Positions 1 through 8,400 of a stretch of DNA of 64,000 nt are shown here, in pieces. The notes under the pieces were generated by a model that was given only the letters and a program-made list of their open reading frames with translations, had not been told where the DNA came from and searched no databases. The stretch is from positions 124,001-188,000 of the forward strand of contig NZ_QMIG01000004.1 of the NCBI RefSeq assembly GCF_003287285.1. Reading direction: 5' to 3'. Both the position numbers and the translations under genes were made by a program. Positions within the stretch are counted from its first letter, which is position 1; every line of letters begins with the position of its first letter. This DNA comes from Phytoactinopolyspora halophila. GTDB lineage: Bacteria > Actinomycetota > Actinomycetes > Jiangellales > Jiangellaceae.

Positions 1-505
1 CCTGCAAGCCCACGTGGCTGTCACCCATCTCGCCCTCGATCTCGGCCCGCGGCACCAGCGCCGCCACCGAGTCGATCACGATGACGTCCAACGCTCCGGA
101 ACGGATCAGGGTGTCCGCGATCTCCAGCGCCTGCTCCCCCGTGTCTGGCTGGGAGACCAGCAGCTGATCCGTGTCCACGCCCAGTGCCTTGGCATAGTCG
201 GGATCGAGCGCGTGCTCGGCATCGATGAAGCCCGCGACGCCGCCCAACTTCTGAGCATTGGCCACCGCATGCAGTGCCACCGTCGTCTTCCCACTGCTCT
301 CGGGGCCATACATTTCGATCACCCGGCCGCGTGGCAGACCACCGATGCCGAGCGCCACGTCGAGCGAGATGGAACCCGTGGGAACGACCTCTACCGGTGC
401 CCGGGTTTCCTGTCCCAGGCGCATGACCGAGCCCTTGCCGTGTGCACGCTCGATCTGCGCCAGAGCCGTGTCGAGAGCCTTCTCGCGATCTGCGGGAGCT
501 GCCAT
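1..505 (-). CDS. recA: RecA recombinase, 5' part (cut by window start)
   Basis: RecA is the ATP-dependent strand-exchange protein of homologous recombination and the co-protease that triggers LexA cleavage in the SOS response. The first 168 codons are present and the rest lies outside the window. Seen: the N-terminal helix ([20 protein letters not shown]), Walker A GPESSGKT at residues 67-74, the catalytic Glu region around FIDAEHALD, and the Walker B-type stretch [11 protein letters not shown]. The ATG at 505 gives the usual RecA N-terminus, with an AGGTGG-like ribosome site just upstream. A LexA-type box lies about 150 bp upstream. In most actinobacteria DUF3046 directly precedes recA; here an amidohydrolase and an ABC exporter lie between them. 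Confidence 0.97.
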   Translation of the reverse strand, partial: MAAPADREKALDTALAQIERAHGKGSVMRLGQETRAPVEVVPTGSISLDVALGIGGLPRGRVIEMYGPESSGKTTVALHAVANAQKLGGVAGFIDAEHALDPDYAKALGVDTDQLLVSQPDTGEQALEIADTLIRSGALDVIVIDSVAALVPRAEIEGEMGDSHVGLQ

Positions 506-653
506 AGATACCACCTGGGATTGACGAGCCGCGCCGCGGCCCTGATTACGTTTGGCCATCAGTTGAGACGTTACGCGCTCGCACCGACAAGGTCGACGGC
601 CTCACCGCGCCCTGTGGACAAGCCTTCACCGTCTCGACGGCATCCACCGTATA

Positions 654-669
654 CCGAAACTCTGTTCGA
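654..669 (-). promoter_or_regulatory. LexA (SOS) box of recA
   Basis: CCGAAACTCTGTTCGA matches the actinobacterial/Gram-positive SOS box (TCGAAC-N4-GTTCGA) at all but two positions. It lies about 150 bp before the recA start codon, so a long leader or a second promoter is implied. LexA binding is inferred. Confidence 0.6.
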
Positions 670-696
670 AGGCGCGCGACACGCCCACCCACGCCT

Positions 697-764
697 CCTC
701 TCCCATGATCATGAACACGTACACCCCCTACAGGGTCGACAAGTGTTCACGATCATGGGAGAGG
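697..764. terminator. Hairpin A1 (TGATCATGAACAC family)
   Basis: Arms 697-718 and 743-764 pair over 22 bp with one mismatch. The inner half is the family core TGATCATGAACAC; the outer half (CTCTCCCA) is unique to this locus. The amidohydrolase reading frame runs through the right arm and stops in the loop at 728-730. There is no T-tract. A terminator role is inferred from position. Confidence 0.65.
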
Positions 765-2338
765 GTCGCGAGGATCGGGATGTCCGCAAGCGACGAGGAC
801 GACACCCGGCGCGGGTCCTCACCGAGAACGACAAGATCCGCGAGCTTTCCCGGTTCGACACTGCCCACCAGGTACTCGACCCCGCACACCTGGGCCGCGG
901 TCCTCGTGTACGCCGCCAGGGCCTCCTCTACCGACACCGCCTCGTCCGGCCCCACCGGACGACCACTCGAGCTCATCCGTTCCACCATGGCCTGAATTCC
1001 CCGCAACGGCGCGCCATCTGCGACGGGCCGATCCGAGCTTCCGGCCAGCGGCACACCGCGATCGAGAAACGAGCGCATCCGATACAGCCACGCGCTACGT
1101 TCCTCCCCCATGACGCGCATGTAGTCGTCGCCGAAGACATTCAGGAACGTCGGCTGGACCACAGCGCTCAGCCCAGCCGCAGCGAACCGCTCCATCTGAT
1201 CCGGCCGGACCAGACCGCAGTGTTCGATCCGATGCCGGGCGTTCTCCCGCGGCCATGCTTCCTGCGCCCACTGCACCGCCGCGATCGCCTGATCGACGGC
1301 GCGGTCACCGATCGCGTGCATCGCCAGCTGCCAACCACCTCGATGCGCATCGGCGACGAGCTCGGCCAGCTCGTCGCCGGTATAGTTCAACCGTCCCGAT
1401 CCGCCGTCGAGGTACGGCTCGGTCAACGCCGCCGTACGCGCCGACATCCCGCCGTCGAGCCACATCTTCAGCGCGCCCACGGAGAGCCACTCGTCGCCCA
1501 GCCCGGTCCGCAGTCCGAGATCGAGCGCGCGGGGAACGCCGTCGGCGGGATCGGCACCGGACTGCCGCAAGACGCTGGCCGGAACCATCGCTTGCACCCG
1601 CACCGGGAGCCGACCACGTTCGCGGGCACTCTGGTAGGCGCCCAGCTCGACCGGCGAGAACCCGGCCAGTCCAGCGGCGATACCCGCGTCGGCGCACATC
1701 GTGACGCCCTGTGCCCGGCATTTCCGGCCCGCCGCTTCGATCGCGTCCACGATCTCCTCGACGCTGTAGGGCAGGCGCCGCGTCCGGACCAGCATCATCG
1801 CGTCCTCCAAGAAGACGCCGGTGGGCTGGCCGTCGCCGTCTCGCACGACGCCGGCGTCGAACGATGCCAGCTCCCCGTCGGGAATCATGTCCAGCACGGC
1901 GCGGGAGACGAGACAGGCGTGTCCGGAGATGTGCGACGCGAGCACCTTGCGCCCCGCCGCCACGGGCTCCAGGTCCCGCCACGTCAGGTGTTCGCCGAGC
2001 GGGCGTTGGTCGTAGCCGACGACATCGACCCACTGTCCCTGCGGCGTGGCCGCCACCGCCCGGGCCACCGCATCGAGCACGGCGTCGCGGCTAGCACATC
2101 TCGACAGGTCGACCTGCTGACTCGCCGTGCCGGTCCAGGTCAGATGCGTATGCGCATCGACGAAGCCCGGGATCACCACCGCACCGCCGAGATCGTGTAC
2201 CTGTCCGGCCGGCATGGCCGAGACGTCATCATCGAGCCCGACGATGCGGCCGTTCCAGATACCGATGCTCGTCGCCGTGGGCCGCCACGGATCCATCGTC
2301 AGCACGCGGCAATTGGTGATCAGCACGTCCAGCTGCAC
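728..2338 (-). CDS. Amidohydrolase family 3 (YtcJ-like) metal-dependent hydrolase
   Basis: A 536-residue metal-dependent hydrolase of the amidohydrolase superfamily, YtcJ-like branch; the substrate is unknown. Seen: the composite beta domain at the N-terminus (LITNCRVLTMDPW), the metal site DAHTHL (His63 and His65), later His sites in AMHAIGDRAVD and RIEHCG, and the C-terminal Asp region AGSSDRPV. A GTG at 2338 is preferred because GAGGAG sits 7-8 nt upstream; an in-frame start at 2386 lacks this. The last codons (SHDREHLSTL) are encoded by the right arm and loop of hairpin A1, so the original C-terminus was probably changed by hairpin formation. The gene follows the ABC exporter operon by 49 nt and may be cotranscribed with it. 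Confidence 0.85.
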   Translation of the reverse strand: MQLDVLITNCRVLTMDPWRPTATSIGIWNGRIVGLDDDVSAMPAGQVHDLGGAVVIPGFVDAHTHLTWTGTASQQVDLSRCASRDAVLDAVARAVAATPQGQWVDVVGYDQRPLGEHLTWRDLEPVAAGRKVLASHISGHACLVSRAVLDMIPDGELASFDAGVVRDGDGQPTGVFLEDAMMLVRTRRLPYSVEEIVDAIEAAGRKCRAQGVTMCADAGIAAGLAGFSPVELGAYQSARERGRLPVRVQAMVPASVLRQSGADPADGVPRALDLGLRTGLGDEWLSVGALKMWLDGGMSARTAALTEPYLDGGSGRLNYTGDELAELVADAHRGGWQLAMHAIGDRAVDQAIAAVQWAQEAWPRENARHRIEHCGLVRPDQMERFAAAGLSAVVQPTFLNVFGDDYMRVMGEERSAWLYRMRSFLDRGVPLAGSSDRPVADGAPLRGIQAMVERMSSSGRPVGPDEAVSVEEALAAYTRTAAQVCGVEYLVGSVEPGKLADLVVLGEDPRRVSSSSLADIPILATLSHDREHLSTL

Positions 2339-2387
2339 GATCGGTCTCTCCTCGCACGTTGTCGATCTCTCGATGGAACGCGGCACC

Positions 2388-3224
2388 TCAGGTCAGCAGG
2401 AGCCGCTCCACCCTCCGGGCGGCGAACGTGATCCCGACGAGCCCCATCATGACGAGATACAGAACGTGCACCACGAGCCCCACGCCGACATCTCCCAGCA
2501 TCAGGCTACGAACCAGCGACGCGCCATGGTAGAGCGGCGTGGCCTGGACCACCCACTGGAGTGCCTCGGGGTAGGTGCTCAGGGGGAAGAACGTCGCCGA
2601 GAAGAGAAACATCGGCAGGATCGAGATGTTGACGTACTCGAAGTCCTGCCAGCTGCGCATGAACGTGGTCAGCGCCATCCCGGCGGAGGCGAACGCGAAC
2701 CCGATGAGTGTCGCCGTGGGAATCGCGAGCACGGCCCACCAGGACCGTGCCATGCCGCTGACCGCGACAACCAGGAGGAATGTCGTGGAGTAGAGCGAGC
2801 CCCGCAGCAATGCCCATGCGATCTCGCCCACCGCGACATCACGCGGGCCGAGGGGCGTGGCCAGCACGGACTCGTAGAGCTTGGTGTACTTCAACTTGAA
2901 GAAGACGTTGAACGTCGCGTCGAAGATCGCCCCGTTCATCGCTGCCGCCGCCATCAGTGCCGGTGCGACGTACGCCGCATATTCGATCATCCGGCCGCCA
3001 CCGGCATCGACCTGGCCGATCAGTGCGCCCAGACCCACGCCCAGCGAGAACAAGTAGAAGACGGGCTCGAACAAGCCGCTGACCAGCGTGATCCAGCGGC
3101 TCCGATAGGCACGAATGTTACGTTCGACGAGCGCACGCGCCATGCTGGCTCCCGCGGGGAACGGCACCATCCGCCCCAGCCGCTGGACGGCACCACCTCG
3201 CGGCGATCGCTCAAGCGCGCTCAC
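2388..3224 (-). CDS. ABC-2 type permease, second (NodJ/DrrB-like)
   Basis: Integral membrane subunit of an ABC exporter, 278 residues with about six hydrophobic segments. Seen: an N-terminal cytoplasmic arm, the ABC-2 signature region (MNGAIFDATFNVFFKLKY), and the conserved loop MFLFSATFFPLSTYPEAL. It clearly resembles the upstream permease, for example MFLFSGTFFPVEQLPTAL there, so the two arose by duplication and probably form a heterodimer. The GTG at 3224 overlaps the upstream stop as GTGA, with AAAGAGG upstream. The substrate is unknown; drug, polyketide or glycolipid export are the usual roles of this family. Confidence 0.85.
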   Translation of the reverse strand: MSALERSPRGGAVQRLGRMVPFPAGASMARALVERNIRAYRSRWITLVSGLFEPVFYLFSLGVGLGALIGQVDAGGGRMIEYAAYVAPALMAAAAMNGAIFDATFNVFFKLKYTKLYESVLATPLGPRDVAVGEIAWALLRGSLYSTTFLLVVAVSGMARSWWAVLAIPTATLIGFAFASAGMALTTFMRSWQDFEYVNISILPMFLFSATFFPLSTYPEALQWVVQATPLYHGASLVRSLMLGDVGVGLVVHVLYLVMMGLVGITFAARRVERLLLT

Positions 3225-4054
3225 AGTATCAACCTCTTTCGCACGCTCATCAGCGCCAGCTGGATTCCGATCCCGGCCAAGACCACGAGGTAGGCGACAT
3301 GTGCCGCGGCACCCGCGAGGGTCATCGTCTCCAGCGCCAGCCCGCGGCACAGCTCGACGGCGTGCCACAGCGGCGTGATCCGCGCGATCAATTCGAGCGC
3401 CGTAGGCAGCTGTTCGACAGGGAAGAACGTGCCGGAGAACAGGAACATTGGCAGCACGATGAAGCGAAACAGCATGTTGAAGCCGGACTCGTTGCGCTGG
3501 CGCGCCGCAAAGGCTACGACCGGTGCCGCGAAAGCCAGACCGGTCAACACGGCCACCGGCAGCGCCAGCAGTACCCACCATGACGTGATCGCCCCGAAGA
3601 GCGTCGCGATCGTCACGAAGATGGTACTGGTCATCGCCACGCGCATCATCACGAAGACCAGGTGGCCGAGGACGATATCCGGAATGCCCAGGGGTGCCGC
3701 CAGCATGGCATGGTATTGCCGCTGCCACTTGATGGCACCCAAGACCGGGAACGTGGACTCGAAGACCGCTGTCTGCATCGCCTGGGCAGCCAGAATGCCC
3801 GGGGCGAGGAACAACAGGTAGTCGACCCCCTCGATGCCGCCACTCGTACCGGCGTCAACGAGCGTGCCCAATCCCATCCCCATGGCCAAGAGGAAGAACA
3901 ACGGCTGGAGAATGCCGCTGATGATCGTTCCACGCCACACCCGGCGATAGTGCGCCAGCCAGTGCGCGAGTGCCCGATTCCACATGCGGCCCTCACGCGG
4001 CTGATCTGGAACGGGTTCGTGAGGTTCGGGGGATCTCGCGTCGGTGACAGCCAT
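3221..4054 (-). CDS. ABC-2 type permease, first (NodJ/DrrB-like)
   Basis: Membrane subunit of the same exporter, 277 residues. Hydrophobic segments begin at GTIISGILQPLFFLLAMGMG, and the ABC-2 core QAMQTAVFESTFPVLGAIKWQRQY is present. The ATG at 4054 shares one base with the stop of the ATPase gene (TGATG), which implies translational coupling; a TTG at 4057 is a weaker alternative. Gene order ATPase, permease, permease is the NodI-NodJ/DrrAB layout with a doubled permease. Confidence 0.85.
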   Translation of the reverse strand: MAVTDARSPEPHEPVPDQPREGRMWNRALAHWLAHYRRVWRGTIISGILQPLFFLLAMGMGLGTLVDAGTSGGIEGVDYLLFLAPGILAAQAMQTAVFESTFPVLGAIKWQRQYHAMLAAPLGIPDIVLGHLVFVMMRVAMTSTIFVTIATLFGAITSWWVLLALPVAVLTGLAFAAPVVAFAARQRNESGFNMLFRFIVLPMFLFSGTFFPVEQLPTALELIARITPLWHAVELCRGLALETMTLAGAAAHVAYLVVLAGIGIQLALMSVRKRLIL

Positions 4055-4995
4055 CAATCGATCAACGTCCGGCCGGTCAGGTGGAGGAAGACGTCCTCGA
4101 GCGTGGCACGGCGCACGAGGGTGGACAGTGGTGCCAGGCCACGCTCGTGCACGATCTTGGCCGCAGCGTCGCCGTCGTCGGTGTAGAGCAGCAGCCGGTC
4201 CGGCAAGACCTCGACCCGTGTGGCCAGGTCGCTGACCTTGGCCTCGTACAGTTCGTGATCATCTGTGGCGAGCCGCAACTCGAGCACTTCTCGGGTGGAA
4301 TGCTCCGAAATGAGCTGCCGTGGTGATCCTTCGGCCACGATCCTGCCGCCGTCCATCACCACGAGCCGATCACACAGCTGCTCCGCCTCGTCCATGTAGT
4401 GCGTGGTCAACACGAGCGTGACTCCGGAACGTTTGAGCCGGAACAGCCGGTCCCACAACGCATGCCGGGCCTGGGGATCGAGCCCGGTGGTGGGTTCATC
4501 CAGCATGAGCAGCTCGGGCTCGTTGACCAGCGAACGCGCGATGGTCAGCCGCCGTTTCATCCCGCCGGACAGGGGCTCGACCAGCTCGTCTGCGCGCTCG
4601 CTGAGCTGGGCGAACTCGAGCAGTTCGGTAGCTCGCTCCCGAATGACCGAGCGCGGCAGCCCGAAGTAGCGCCCGTAGACCAGAATGTTCTCGCGTACCG
4701 TCAGCTCCTCGTCGAGCGTGTCACGCTGGGGCACGACGCCGAGCCGTCCGCGGATCTGCGAGCCGTGGGTGATGGGATCCATCCCGAGGACTCGCAGGGT
4801 GCCGCCGCTCGGCGGTGACACGCAGCCGATCATGCGCATCGTCGACGACTTCCCGGCGCCGTTCGGGCCCAGGAAACCGAATGCCTCTCCCCTGCGCACT
4901 TCGACATCGATGCCATCGACGGCGGTGAAGTCCCCAAAGTGCTTCGTCAGGCCCCTCGCCGCGATCAGCGGCGGATCATCCGGTTGAGCTACCAC
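4054..4995 (-). CDS. ABC exporter ATP-binding protein (NodI/DrrA-like)
   Basis: Cytoplasmic ATPase that powers the two permeases encoded downstream, 313 residues. Seen: Walker A GPNGAGKS, Q-loop in VVPQRDTL, signature LSGGMKRR, Walker B LLMLDEP, D-loop TTGLDPQ and switch His in LTTHYMDEAEQL, all in order. A C-terminal extension of about 90 residues with the LEDVFLHLTGR motif is typical of NodI/DrrA proteins. GTG start at 4995; no clear ribosome site, but TAACGT lies 8 nt upstream, so a leaderless transcript is possible. DUF3046 lies upstream across hairpin A2. Confidence 0.9.
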   Translation of the reverse strand: MVAQPDDPPLIAARGLTKHFGDFTAVDGIDVEVRRGEAFGFLGPNGAGKSSTMRMIGCVSPPSGGTLRVLGMDPITHGSQIRGRLGVVPQRDTLDEELTVRENILVYGRYFGLPRSVIRERATELLEFAQLSERADELVEPLSGGMKRRLTIARSLVNEPELLMLDEPTTGLDPQARHALWDRLFRLKRSGVTLVLTTHYMDEAEQLCDRLVVMDGGRIVAEGSPRQLISEHSTREVLELRLATDDHELYEAKVSDLATRVEVLPDRLLLYTDDGDAAAKIVHERGLAPLSTLVRRATLEDVFLHLTGRTLID

Positions 4996-5048
4996 GTACC
5001 AGGACGTTACCCGTCGTAGCCGACAAACTCACCGGAGTTTCGCTCAGA

Positions 5049-5127
5049 GCTTCCCCCTTCCGCTGATCATGAACACTAGTCGACCTATGTACTCGCCTAG
5101 TGTTCATGATCAGCGGAAGGGGGAAGC
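5049..5127. terminator. Hairpin A2, perfect 31-bp stem
   Basis: Arms 5049-5079 and 5097-5127 are perfectly complementary over 31 bp around a 17-nt loop (TCGACCTATGTACTCGC). The inner core TGATCATGAACACTAG is shared with other loci; the outer GCTTCCCCCTTCCGC is not. It lies 11 nt past the DUF3046 stop. Confidence 0.75.
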
Positions 5128-5138
5128 GGTGGGGCGAG

Positions 5139-5333
5139 TCACCGCTCGCTCGGGGGCAGGCGCAACGCCTCGCAGACCGCGCGCCAGATCTCCTTGGTCT
5201 CTATACCTGCCTCCAGCGCCTGGTACACCGTCCGCCCGCCCAACGAATCGAGTATGTAGTCACGTGCCCAGGAATCGGCATAGGTAGGTCCGAGGTGGAG
5301 TTCCATCCGTTCCCAGAATTCGGTCAACCGCAC
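5139..5333 (-). CDS. DUF3046 family protein
   Basis: A 64-residue actinobacterial protein of unknown function, usually encoded just before recA. Seen: the family N-terminus MRLTEFWERMELHLG followed by YADSWARDYIL and LGGRTVYQAL. The GTG at 5333 has no ribosome site, but GATACT lies 6 nt upstream, so the message is probably leaderless. Hairpin A2 follows the stop by 11 nt. Here recA is about 4.6 kb away, separated by the exporter and amidohydrolase genes. Confidence 0.85.
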   Translation of the reverse strand: MRLTEFWERMELHLGPTYADSWARDYILDSLGGRTVYQALEAGIETKEIWRAVCEALRLPPSER

Positions 5334-5339
5334 GCGGCA

Positions 5340-5345
5340 AGTATC
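5340..5345 (-). promoter_or_regulatory. -10 hexamer of DUF3046 gene (leaderless)
   Basis: GATACT, 6 nt before the GTG at 5333; the same hexamer and spacing occur before the CapA-like gene. Confidence 0.45.
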
Positions 5346-5383
5346 TCCAAGGCGGGACGCGATGGTGCAAGTGGCACCGCAAC

Positions 5384-5429
5384 GAAGCTACGCGGGTTTC
5401 GACGCGACACCATGAGAAGCTACGCGGGT
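5384..5429 (+). repeat. 14-bp direct repeat upstream of lhr
   Basis: GAAGCTACGCGGGT occurs at 5384-5397 and 5416-5429, 32 bp apart, in the divergent region between DUF3046 and lhr. Spacing near three helical turns would suit a regulator, but none is identified. Confidence 0.5.
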
Positions 5430-5456
5430 GTCGGTGCCGCACGGCACGATAGATGT

Positions 5457-8400
5457 ATGGACAACGTCCTGGAGATGTTCGGTCCGGCCACCCGAGCCTG
5501 GTTCGCGGGCTCGTTCGGAACGCCCACGCCCGCACAGGAGGGCACCTGGCAGACCGTCGCTGCCGGGCGGAATGCGCTGGTCGTGGCGCCCACCGGGTCC
5601 GGCAAGACGCTCGCGGCCTTTCTCTGGGCACTCGACCGGATCGCCACCGATCCGGCGCCAGCCGACCCGACGCGCGGCTGCCAGGTGGTCTACGTATCCC
5701 CACTCAAGGCGCTCACCGTCGACATCGACCGCAACCTGCGTGCACCCATGGAGGGCATCGCCAGGATGAGCGAGGAGCTGGGGCTGGCCGCGCCCACCAT
5801 CACCACGGCCGTGCGCACCGGGGACACGCCAGCCGAGGAACGGCGCCGCTTCGCCCGGCGGCCAGCGGACATCCTGATCACCACGCCGGAGTCGCTCTTC
5901 CTGATGCTCACATCCCAGGCACGCGACGCGTTGCGCGGCGTGCGGACCGTGATCGTCGACGAGGTCCATTCCGTCGCCGGCACCAAGCGCGGCGCCCATC
6001 AGGCGCTGTCGCTCGAACGCCTGGACGCACTGCTCGACCGGCCCGCGCAGCGGATCGGGCTCTCCGCCACCGTGCGGCCAGTCGAAGACGTAGCCCGGTT
6101 CCTCGGCGGATCGCATCCCGTCGACGTCGTGGCACCGGATACCGGCAAGGAGTGGGACCTGCGGGTGGTGGTCCCGGTGCCCGACCTGTCCGAGCTCGAC
6201 GCCGTGGGCCGGGACGACGACACACCCGGCGGCTCCATCTGGCCACACGTCGAGCAACGGGTCGCGAGTCTCATCCAGGAACACACGTCCACGCTGGTGT
6301 TCGCCAACTCGCGCCGGCTGGCGGAGCGGCTGACCAGCCGGCTGAACGAGATCGCCGAGGACACGCCGCAGGCCGACCGGTCGCCGGCGGATATCGTAGC
6401 GCAGGCCGGCACGGCGCACGGAGCTTCGAAGACACTCGCCCGGGCCCATCACGGGTCGGTGAGCAAGGAACAGCGCGCGCTCATCGAGGACGATCTCAAG
6501 TCCGGGCGGCTACCGGCCGTGGTGGCCACCAGCAGCCTGGAGCTGGGGATCGACATGGGCGCGGTGGATCTGGTGGTCCAGGTCGAGGCGCCGCCGTCGG
6601 TGGCCAGCGGCGTGCAACGCGTCGGGAGGTCCGGGCACCAGGTCGGTGCCATCTCGCGGGGCGTGCTCTTCCCCAAGTATCGCGGTGACCTGGTGCAGAC
6701 CGCCGTGGTCTGCGAGCGGATGCGGGCGGGCCAGATCGAGGAGCTCCGGATCCCGCACAACCCGCTCGACGTTCTCGCCCAGCAGATCGTCGCGATGGTC
6801 GCCATGGACGACTGGCGCGTGGACGAGTTGCTGGAGCTGATCCGCCAGGCTCACCCGTTCCACGAGCTGCCCGAATCGTCGTACCGGGCGGTTCTGGACA
6901 TGCTCGCCGGACGCTACCCGTCGGACGAGTTCGCCGAGCTGCGCCCGCGGCTGGTCTGGGACCGCGACGCCGGTACGCTGAGCGGCCGGCCCGGCAGCCA
7001 GCAGCTCGCCGTCACCAGCGGGGGCACCATCCCCGATCGCGGCCTCTACGGCGTGTTCCTGGCCGGAGCCGACACCAGGCGAGGCAACGCCCGGGTCGGC
7101 GAGCTCGACGAGGAGATGGTGTACGAGTCGCGCGTCGGCGACGTGTTCTCGCTCGGCGCCACCAGCTGGCGGATCGAGGAGATCACGCACGATCGCGTGG
7201 TGGTCTCTCCCGCGCCGGGCCGGCCCGGCCGGTTGCCGTTCTGGAAGGGCGACACCATCGGCCGGCCTGCCGAGCTGGGCACGGCCGTCGGGGCATTCGT
7301 CCGGGAGGTGTCCCAGGCCGCGGAGCCGGACGCCCGGGTACGCGCCGAACGGGCCGGACTGGACGCCTGGGCCACTGACAACCTGCTCGCATACCTGCGT
7401 GATCAGCGCGCCGCCACCGGACACGTACCCGACGATCGCACCATCGTGGTGGAGCGGTTCCGCGACGAGCTCGGCGACTGGCGACTCGTCGTCCATTCCC
7501 CGTATGGCGGCCAGGTCCACGCACCCTGGGCGCTGGCACTCGATGCCCGGCTGCGCGAGCGCTACGGCGTCGACGTCCAGGCGGTTTACGCCGACGACGG
7601 CATCGTGTTGCGCATCCCGGACACGTTCGACAGCGTGGACGCCGATCCGGAAGCCGGTGCGCCCGACGTGGACCTCGTGGTCCTGGATCCGGACGACGTG
7701 GAAGATCTGGTGACCGCCGAGGTCGGTGCGTCGGCGCTGTTCGCGGCCCGGTTCCGGGAGTCGGCGGCCCGGGCGCTGCTGCTCCCGCGCCGCCAGCCCG
7801 GTCGCCGATCTCCGTTGTGGCAGCAGCGGCAGCGCTCGGCGCAGCTGCTCACGGTCGCCGCGAAGTACGGCTCGTTCCCGATGCTGCTGGAGACGATGCG
7901 CGAGTGCTTGCAGGACGTCTACGACCTGCCCGGACTCGTCCAGCTGATGCGAGACGTCGCCAGCGGTGAGATCCGCGTCGTGGAGGTGGAAACGCCGCAG
8001 GCGTCACCCTTCGCCCGTTCGCTGCTGTTCGGATACGTCGGCGCCTTCATGTATGAGAACGACTCGCCACTGGCGGAGCGGCGCGCGCAGGCGCTGACCC
8101 TGGACTCCGCGTTGCTGGCCGAGTTGCTCGGCCACGCCGAGCTGCGCGAACTGCTGGATCTCGGCGTCATCGAGCGCACCGAGGCCGAGTTGCAGTGGCT
8201 GGTGGACGAACGCAAGGCCGGCGACGCCGAGGCCGTCGCCGACCTGCTCCGGCTGCTGGGGCCGCTGTCCGCGGATGAGGTCGCGGATCGGTGCCAGGAG
8301 CCCGATGACGCCGGCGCACACCTGCGCGAGCTCGCCGCCCAGCGGCGGGTGGTGGCGGCTCCGATCGCTGGCGAAGAGCGCTGGGCAGTGATGGAGGACG

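Noticed and set aside
697-764. Hairpins as terminal inverted repeats of insertion sequences or MITEs with transposase
   Set aside because: No transposase or target-site duplications found; arms flank only a short loop. A MITE-like origin is not excluded.
14-2431. 805-codon open frame antisense to recA and the amidohydrolase
   Set aside because: The minus strand has clear RecA and amidohydrolase motifs; this frame has none.
5100-5456. Upstream extension of lhr to about 5100
   Set aside because: The extension would encode hairpin A2 and run antisense through DUF3046; homology starts at 5457.
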